A stretch of 64,000 nt of DNA from Anaspis maculata (Eukaryota > Arthropoda > Insecta > Coleoptera > Scraptiidae). The position numbers were made by a program, and so were the translations under genes. Where the stretch lies: contig OX421967.1 in the NCBI GenBank assembly GCA_949128115.1, forward strand, positions 59,222,855 through 59,286,854, given 5' to 3'. The notes below the pieces were generated by a model. That model saw only the letters and a program-made list of their open reading frames with translations, was not told the origin of the DNA and made no database searches. This document shows positions 57,006 through 64,000 of the stretch, in pieces; within the stretch, counting starts at the first letter, position 1, and each line of letters starts with the position of its first letter.

Positions 57006-57582
57006 GAAGGAGAAAACGACATAACAACTGGTTCCTGGATAGGACGCTCCTCTTTACAGATGGGAAAATCCTTTGTCTTTTTGTGCTGTACAGAAATGTG
57101 CCTTATCTATTCCACAACGGCCGTCGATTCAACGAAAAAACACTTCAGTTTAACAATTTTAGCTTTAGTACTTGACATTTATTTCCCCATAATTCAGGGT
57201 TTTCTCCGAATTAGCTCTACAGGGGGGACTTTTAAATAGGAAATTTCTAATCGCGTAATTGCACAACGTACGTCATTGCTATTGTATGTTGGGCTATAAC
57301 TCAGACTCATCTTCGTTAGCGTACGTCTGGGCTCTCCAGCTATTCTTGATATGGTTCGTGTCGTGACGTGAACTTGAATAAGGTTTATCTTTGAATTGGC
57401 TCTAAGAATTTTTGCAGCTGTGTCTGTGTTAGCTTGCGTCAGTTTGTTCTTTGAAAAACCTCGCTTTCCTGGTCGCTTTCTATTTGTTATAATTATAATT
57501 TTTTCGTGGCTTCGTTATAAAAAAAAACTATGCTTTACTTGACGTCTAGAACCTGAAGGGTTATTTGATGAACTTTAAATTG
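57006..57582. other. Intergenic DNA, no gene recognised
   Basis: Only shadow frames running out of the palindrome are seen. Confidence 0.4.
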
Positions 57583-58330
57583 CAACTAAAACGAATTCTA
57601 ATGAAGGAATACACTATTTCCTATTACAGTGCGCTTGCGTTCGGTTGTCAAATGAGTGAGATTCCCGGCGCGTAATTGAATATTCGAACAGGTTGGTACA
57701 AATCGACTAGAACATACGCGAAAGTGATTGATAGCGATGTTAGGTACAAAACTTTTTTATGTATTTGATAGATTCACCCACCCATTAGCCTACCATTATG
57801 TTACTATTTACATTCGATATAATTTCAAAACGTAAAAACATAAGCGATGATTTTGCAAATGACTTCCTCTGCGATATGATATGAACACTTACAACACTCT
57901 TGAGATGTAAATGGAAAGATTGCACTACCCTATCTGGTTGTCTCCAGCGGTAACTGCCAATTACCTAGCAAAATGTCAATATGTGCCGCTCCTAAAAAGT
58001 ACAAAATATTGCCAATATTTTCTATTACGAGCTTCAGTTTTGATTACTGTTTGACTTCTACCTGAATATTGATACGAACACTTGGAACAGCAGATGTGTT
58101 GACAATTTGTTTTCCAGTTGGCTTGTCAGGACGATTAGAGCATGGAATTACCATATAAGGTCCTTCTGCAGTGCAGGATTAATAAGGAAGCTGCTTTTCT
58201 AAGCAAATCGCGCTCCGAAATGACATAACCTTGAAAATATATGTCAAAACACAGCCAAAATTTCTGTTGTTTTGCCGTTGACTGTCGTCTGTCAGAATTT
58301 GTACTACCCTGCTGACGCTTGCGCTAAGAT
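57583..58330. repeat. Dispersed repeat family R, copy 5
   Basis: Colinear with 39446-40200 with small indels, for example loss of CTGGGTA near 57930. It precedes a ZNF upstream block as at ZNF-D. Confidence 0.85.
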
Positions 58331-58596
58331 GGCCTTATTATGGAAAGGATGTATTCTTGCTTTTGGAATGATCGAAATCGATGTCCCCTTTATGCACCGT
58401 CACAGTATTTTTCGATCCCTCGTTAGCTTTACCTTTGCTGCGCGCGCAGAATGGACGTATGTGGTGCGAAGCGAAGGTAGTAGGTAAGCAGCCGTTACAA
58501 AATGGTGCTGTTCAAACCTAAAAAGTAGTTTTACGTCTTAATTTGCACTTAAGAACATCAAATTCAGCTGACTACCTACCTCTACATATTATTTAG
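58331..58596 (+). promoter_or_regulatory. Orphan ZNF upstream block (fifth locus), cut by gypsy Q
   Basis: It matches the ZNF-D upstream block almost base for base, including CTGCGCGCGCAG (58438-58449), up to CTACATATTATTTAG at 58596. In ZNF-D the next bases are the GTGAGT splice donor; here the LTR of element Q begins instead. No ZNF gene follows within the window. Confidence 0.8.
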
Positions 58597-58808
58597 TGTA
58601 CCGTTAGGGTTATTCAACATTACTTTATTACTAAGTTGGCAACGGTTAAGTTGCAGCCTTGCCCCGAAGGGCACCGCCATCTTGTCCTCTCGACAAGCGG
58701 CTGAGCGCATATCGAGCCGGTGTGTTAACCTAAGTTCTAATGTTCCCATGTGTGTGCTAATAAACGTATAATTGCAATCAATCCAACGGTTTTCACTAAC
58801 ATTACATG
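58597..58808 (+). repeat. 5' LTR of gypsy Q
   Basis: It starts TGTACCGTTAGGG and ends CACTAACATTACA, 212 bp, TG...CA with TGTA/TACA ends. The 3' LTR is outside the window, so the borders rest on the ZNF-D comparison (left) and the primer binding site (right). Confidence 0.8.
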
Positions 58809-58823
58809 GTGGCAGCGGTAAAA
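58809..58823 (+). other. Primer binding site of gypsy Q
   Basis: TGGTGGCAGCGGTAA directly follows the LTR. It resembles but is not identical to the site of gypsy N. The tRNA was not identified. Confidence 0.6.
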
Positions 58824-58843
58824 ACTTAAGAAGAACCAACTAT

Positions 58844-60097
58844 GAGCGTACAAAATACAGAAACTGCGGCTTCGAGCACTCCATCATCAGGAGGTTATGT
58901 CATCGGGGTGAGTCCTCCAGAGAAATTCAGTTTGTGTGCTTTCCATTTACCGACACAAGTCGACTTGTGTTGACACAAATCGACACAAATGTGTTCCATT
59001 TGATCTGTTTTCCTTTGTCTCATCGACACAAGCTAACACAAGCTGACACAAACCGACACAAATGTTTTAAATGGAAAGCGCCCTTTCTCGACTCCAGCGT
59101 CATGGCCCCAGTGGAGAAAGCGGTTCGAGCGGTATTTAACCGTGTCCGGATTGCTATCGAAGCCCGACTCCGAAAAAATCGATATCCTGCTTTACGTGAT
59201 GGGTGAAGGAAGCGAGGATGTGATCATCCAGTTCCCGACGACTCCAGTAACGTTCCAGGACACTCTGAAAGCGTTCGAAGACTACTTCATACCGAGAAGA
59301 AACGTCATCTTCGAGCGATTCAAGTTCAACTCTCGTGTACAAAACGCTGGGGAAAGCGTCGATAGCTTCATCACAGCATTACACACGCTAGCTGAGCATT
59401 GCGAGTACGGCTCAATCAAGGATGAGTTGATTCGAGACCGAATCGTTGTCGGGATGGCCGACACTAAGACAAGTGAGAGACTCCAGTTACACACAGGCAC
59501 TCTTAAACTAGCCGACGTGATCCTATCCGCCAAGCAAGCGGAGAGCCAACACCAGCAAAACGATATTCTCCGGAAGGATGGAAGGGCCCAACTCGTCAAC
59601 GCCATCCACAAGAAGCCACAGTCGAGCGACAAGAAACCTAGCTACGGGCACTCTCAGCATTCTCGTCATAAGTCGATGGCGAACACTCCGCAGAGCAACA
59701 ACTCCAACTACAACACCTCCAGCTGCACGTACTGTGGGCTATCTCGGCACGAGCGAAATCAATGTCCCGCCAGAAACTCAATGTGCAGAAGCTGTTCAAC
59801 TAAAGGGCATTGGTCGAAGATGTGCAGATCAAAAAAGAAGTCAGTCCGATACCTGGAAGCCAGCGATCCATCTCCACACGAGGAAAGTCACAACTCATTT
59901 GTGGGAAGCATCTCACATTTTGCGGTAAACTCTACGCATGTTACACGATCCAACCCCTGGATGTGCAAATTGTTTGTAAATAATTCGGAGACACCGGTCT
60001 CCTTTTTAGTAGACACGGGGGCTGATATAACATGCATCCCTCTAGCATTGCTCTCGCAAAGAATGGTAAAGTCACTCACGCAATGGAGAGATGTTAT
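58844..60097 (+). pseudogene. gag: Gypsy Q gag and protease start, interrupted
   Basis: ATG at 58844 opens a frame (MSVQNTETAAS) that reaches PPEKFS and is then split by a 150-bp MITE (58934-59083). The gag frame resumes with SWPQWRKRFERY and runs through a capsid region (DSEKIDILLYVMGEGSEDV, GESVDSFITALHTLAEHCEY). Two zinc knuckles follow (CTYCGLSRHERNQC and CRSCSTKGHWSKMC, 59730-59825), then a retropepsin with VDTGAD at 60009-60026. Gag and protease share one frame here. The protease is broken at 60098 by a second insertion. Confidence 0.85.
58934..59083. mobile_element. 150-bp MITE in gypsy Q gag
   Basis: GCTTTCCATTTA near the left end is inverted as TAAATGGAAAGC near the right. The interior is made of repeated GACACAA-type heptamers in both orientations. 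The gag frame is coherent on both sides. TTT flanks both ends and may be the target duplication. Confidence 0.75.
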
Positions 60098-60888
60098 TCG
60101 CTCCGTGCGAAGTACAGAGTGGGAGTAACGAAACCGATCACAGCGCTTTATGTGGACAAAAAGAGCAACATTGATGGCTCGGCGCTGCGTGATTGGGCTG
60201 TCAATTTCCTGATGTTTGAAGGAGTAGACCGTTTAGCGTCGAAAACTTTAGCGTCGAAAATACACAGCACCGAAAGTGACAGATAATGACAGTGGTCACT
60301 TGGTCAGGTCACACCCCTTTGATAAACCATCTTGGGAAGCCGGCAACATTGCCACAAAACCCGCACACACAGAAGTCACAGAACTTGTGTTATTGAAAGT
60401 TGAAGGGGATGGGAAAACAATAATTTCAACCCCCAAATCTTGGCAGCAACCAGCAAATAAACTGCAGGGTATCATGATTGTGTACAACTATGTGTCGTGG
60501 AATTTTTGTAGGCGGTTTCTACCAAAAATCATATTAATCGTTTCGATCTTCAAGCACTAATACATCTTGTACAATTTTTGGAACAATTTCTCAGTCAAGC
60601 AAACAAGTTCGTTGTTTTTTGACACTATTTTGGCAGATTGTCCCAAAAATTGAAAAGGGCACGATTCCCGTCATTTCTGCGTCGACGCTGTATATTTCGA
60701 CGCTAAAGTTTTCGGCAGTAAGCGGTCTACCCATTTGGAGCACTTAACCACAATCCACAAAATAATGACAGTCCAGCCAGCGATCTGTCATTTATAACAG
60801 TTCAGCGATCTGTAATTTAGGACGTGAGTGACGTTTCGCGCCTACAAAGTTGCGTACGCTAGGTGACGCTGGCGTCGTGCACGGAGCG
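60098..60888. mobile_element. ~790-bp TIR element inserted in gypsy Q protease
   Basis: TCGCTCCGTGC at the left is inverted as GCACGGAGCGA at the right, flanked by AT on each side (the match extends to 14 bp with flanks). A second, inner inverted block pairs 60225-60270 (TTTAGCGTCGAAAACTTTAG) with 60686-60735. Retropepsin coding resumes directly after it (GPDGKPLKLFGK). No transposase frame is seen. The superfamily is unknown; a 2-bp duplication would suggest a mariner-like element. Confidence 0.7.
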
Positions 60889-63800
60889 AATATCAGGCCC
60901 TGATGGCAAACCCCTCAAATTGTTCGGTAAATTGTATATAGATGTGAGATCTCACAAAAAATTGTCAAAACTCGAAGCATATGTAATCAAAGACTTGAAA
61001 ACTCCGATACTGGGAAGGCCAGGAATACAAAAACTCGAAATCCTCCAATTTGATAGCAAAATTGAGCCTGGCACGTCAGTCAATGCCATAAGCAAATTTG
61101 AGTCATCTGTTCAACCTCTACGGGAGTTTCCAAACTATTCAGGGAAATTGGCGACTTCCGGGATGAAGTCGAAATTAAAATCAAACCGGACGCTAAACCG
61201 TTCACTCAAACCACTCCCCGGGTCGTGCCTATTCCACTCATGGGTAAACTGAAAGCCAAACTACAGCGTCTCACTAAACTCGGAATAATAGAAAAGGTCG
61301 AAAGGGAGACGGAATGGGTAGCGCCGATCGTGGTTGTGCCTAAGAAAGAAAAAATCCGGTTATGTTGCGACTACACTAAATTGAACCAGAGCGTTTTGCG
61401 GCCGTATTTCCCGATTCCGAAGGTAGAAACAACTCTTGCAAGGCTACGTGGATCCAAATTTTTCTCAAAACTGGACGCTAACTCGGGTTTCTTTCAAATA
61501 AAGCTTACAAAAAATTGTCGCGAATTAACCACATTTATCACGCCTTATGGAAGGTTCATGTTTTTGCGGTTACCATTTGGTATTTCATGTGCACCGGAGT
61601 ACTTTTGCACAAAATTTTCAAAAATCATCTCTGACATTGAGGGTGTAGAAATGCACGTAGATGATTTATTGATTCACGCGAAAACTATCCAGGAGCATGA
61701 TGTAATCCTTCGTAAAGTCCTCAAAAAACTCGACGATGAGGGAATTACGCTGAATGAAGCTAAATGCGTGATTGGAGTGAAAAAAATCAAATTTTTGGGT
61801 CACACGGTGACAGAAAACGGCGTTTCGATCGATCCAGATCGTGTAGAAGCTATAACTAAATTTCCGGAACCTTCAGGCAAAAAAGAACTCATGAGATTAT
61901 TGGGAATGATCAACTTTGCAGCTCGCTTCATTCCCAATAAATCCACCATTTTAGAACCACTCACTTATCTTCTAAAAAATGACGTGGAATTTGCCTGGGG
62001 TGATCCGCAAAGAAAGGCCTTTGCAATAATCACCGAACGCTTGTCGAAAGCTCCCTTTTTGGCATTCTTTGACCCCTCAAAGAAAATCGTTGTCAGCGCC
62101 GACGCGTCTTCATTCGGATTAGGCAGCGTACTCTTCCAAATTGACGAAAAAAATGAACGCGAATTGGTAGCGTATAGTTCGCGGACACTCTCCGCCACTG
62201 AGTGCAGATATGCTCAGATAGAACGCGAAGCTCTTGCTCTGACATGGGCTTGTGAGAAATTTCAAGAGTACCTCATTGGCATTCCTATTGTACTCGAAAC
62301 TGACCACAAGCCATTACTGCAGATTTTGCAAACAAAGAATCTTGACGAACTATCCCCGCGACTCCAAAGATTCCGAATAAGACTGATGCGGTACGACTAC
62401 TCTGTAGTGTACACTCCGGGTAAAGATCTGCTGGTCCCAGATGCTCTTTCTCGGAATCCTTTACCTCTTAATCAGCAACCGGGAGAACTCACTGACGAAG
62501 TGGAGGCTCATGTCAGACTAATCGTTAAAAGTCTCCCTATTCGCGACTATTACTTGCAAAAAATTGTTGAAAATCAGGCCGAAGACCCCATTTGCCAGGG
62601 ATTACGACGATTCGCGCAATCGGGTTGGCCAGAGAAAAGTCAGATCCCTCCGGAACTAACCCCGTTTTTTTCAGTACCGAAATGAAATTTCATTCAGTGA
62701 GGGGCTTCTTTTGAAAAGCTCGCGCGTGATAATTCCGCCCCCACTGCAATCTGAAGTCTTGAAATTCATTCATGCCGGGCACCAGGGAATTGTGAAATGT
62801 CGTGAGCGCGCAAAAATGTCAGTTTGGTGGTTGGGACTTTCGACTCAAATTGAAAGTCTCGTACGCGGTTGCCCAAACTGCATTCAAGAACGCCACAACA
62901 AAAAAGAGCCTTTCATTAAAGAAGATCTTCCTCAAAGACCTTGGCAAAAAATTGCCATTGATTTATTTAAATGCAGGTCCTGGTTTCTCATTGTAACCGA
63001 CTATTACTCGCGATTCTTCGAAATTTTTGATTTGAATAGTATGAGCGAACGCGTAATCATTTCAAAGATAAAAGAATTATTCGCGAGGTATGGAATTCCC
63101 GAAGTCGTGAGGTCAGATAACGGGCCTCAATTTCAAACTGAATTCAAAAGATTTGCTGCTGAGTTCAATTTTCAACACATAACGAGCAGCCCGTATTATC
63201 CTCAATCCAACGGCTGCATCGAGGCAGCCGTCCGAGTAGCCAAAAGCTTGATAAAGAAAAATACCGATATATTCGTGGCCTTGTTAGCCTATCGAAGTAC
63301 CCCTCTCGAATGTGGTTTTTCTCCCGCGGAATTATTGATGTCTCGAAAGCTAAAAACACATTTACCGATGTTACCCTCAAAATTAAACGAAGTCGTCAAC
63401 ACCAGATCATTGTTTGAGGAGAGGGAAAAGAAAAGCAAACAAAAACAAGCCGACAACTACAATAAAAGACATAGAGTCAAAGAATTACCTGAATTGGCTA
63501 CTGGTCAATCAGTCTGGATTTCAGACCTTGAAAGCTATGGTCAGGTTAAGAAAAAAGCGGACGAGCCCCGCTCGTACATTGTTCAAACTCAAAGGGGTAC
63601 TTATCGCCGTAATCGGACGGCTTTGATTAGTGCTCCTCAGGAACTTGTTCCCCAGCCTGATTTACCACCCGAACCAATAATAACATCCGAAATTGTAAAT
63701 GTACCTGAGGACATTGTAACCGTGAATGATCAATGTATTGTAACTCCACCAGAAATTGTGCCAGAAACTGTGAACACGGAAACATGTGATAGTGCGAGTC

Positions 63801-63919
63801 CGCCCTCCCCAACGTCTGTTGACCGTACACCTGATATTCTGCAAGAAGTGACTATTGAATCGCGTGCTTCCCGTGTTCGAAAGACCCCTACATATTTGTC
63901 CGACTATTATTTAAAATAA
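60889..63919 (+). pseudogene. pol: Gypsy Q pol: protease end, RT, RNase H, integrase, with frame breaks
   Basis: Protease C-terminus ILGRPGIQKL lies near 61000. The frame changes near 61132, then RT runs with RLCCDYTKLN, SKLDANSGFFQI and HVDD (61654-61665) where Y-X-D-D is expected. RNase H has SADASSFGLGSVL, EREALALTWACEKF and TDHKPLL, ending DALSRNP. A second break lies in a T7 run at about 62664-62671. Integrase then runs intact from 62711 to 63919: HAGHQGIVKC and CPNCIQ zinc part, DYYSRFFEI, SDNGPQF, PQSNGCIE. Order PR-RT-RH-IN is Ty3/gypsy; the style resembles Mag-type elements, from memory only. The copy cannot be active as read. Confidence 0.85.
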
Positions 63920-64000
63920 CTTCATGTTCACCCTCAGTGTCCAGTTTATGTCATTTAAGTCTAAGTTACTATAATATTTATGCTAAGTTTATTGATTGTA
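63920..64000 (+). other. 3' non-coding end of gypsy Q, window edge
   Basis: AT-rich sequence after the pol stop. The polypurine tract and 3' LTR are not reached. Confidence 0.5.

Noticed and set aside
60071..60831. GTCACTCACG / CGTGAGTGAC inverted pair around the insertion in gypsy Q
   Set aside because: The order of the two inverted motif pairs is not nested, so this outer-left to inner-right match is probably chance. The GCACGGAGCGA pair defines the element better.
63990..64000. TGTA at the window end as the start of the gypsy Q 3' LTR
   Set aside because: Only four bases match and there is no polypurine tract before it.

Overview
This window looks like nuclear DNA of an arthropod, most likely an insect. 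The reasons are the short introns with GT-AG ends, the long satellite, the many Ty3/gypsy-type LTR retrotransposons and MITE-like elements, and one conserved eukaryotic gene (a DHX37/Kurz-type DEAH helicase). No prokaryotic operon, CRISPR or phage feature is present. I cannot name the species from sequence alone.

Layout. 1-9340 is a tandem satellite of about 170 bp per monomer, about 55 copies, with several scales of higher-order repetition. 9869-11313 (minus) holds the first three coding exons of a DHX37-like helicase; the rest of the gene is not recognisable before the satellite begins. 11.8-14.3 kb is dispersed and duplicated non-coding repeat.

From 15.6 to 42.2 kb lie four plus-strand paralogous C2H2 zinc-finger genes, here called ZNF-A (16584-18191), ZNF-B (29324-30745), ZNF-C (35041-36558) and ZNF-D (40696-42198). 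Each has three divergent N-terminal fingers and then 10-12 tandem fingers in an exact 31-residue (93-bp) register with a long non-TGEKP linker. The upstream region of a fifth copy (57583-58596) is cut by an LTR retrotransposon. B, C and D share an antisense LTR insertion whose first bases supply the stop codon of each gene, so that insertion predates the duplications. ZNF-A lacks it and ends instead at a TGG-to-TGA change.

Between and after these genes is a dense, nested transposon landscape. It includes a minus-strand gypsy family M (linked to ZNF-B, -C and -D), a different minus-strand gypsy remnant N (24992-26850), a young plus-strand gypsy P (46976-53703) inserted into the gag of M, and a plus-strand gypsy Q (58597 onward) broken by two small DNA elements. 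There are also a candidate solo LTR, THAP, BED, pogo-like and non-LTR remnants, and several large palindromic foldback elements, two of which share TA-C(C/A)GGGTGAT ends.

The most interesting biology is the zinc-finger cluster: near-invariant scaffold, variable DNA-contact positions, finger number changing by whole units, and coding ends remodelled by a retrotransposon. No function beyond DNA binding can be assigned from sequence.
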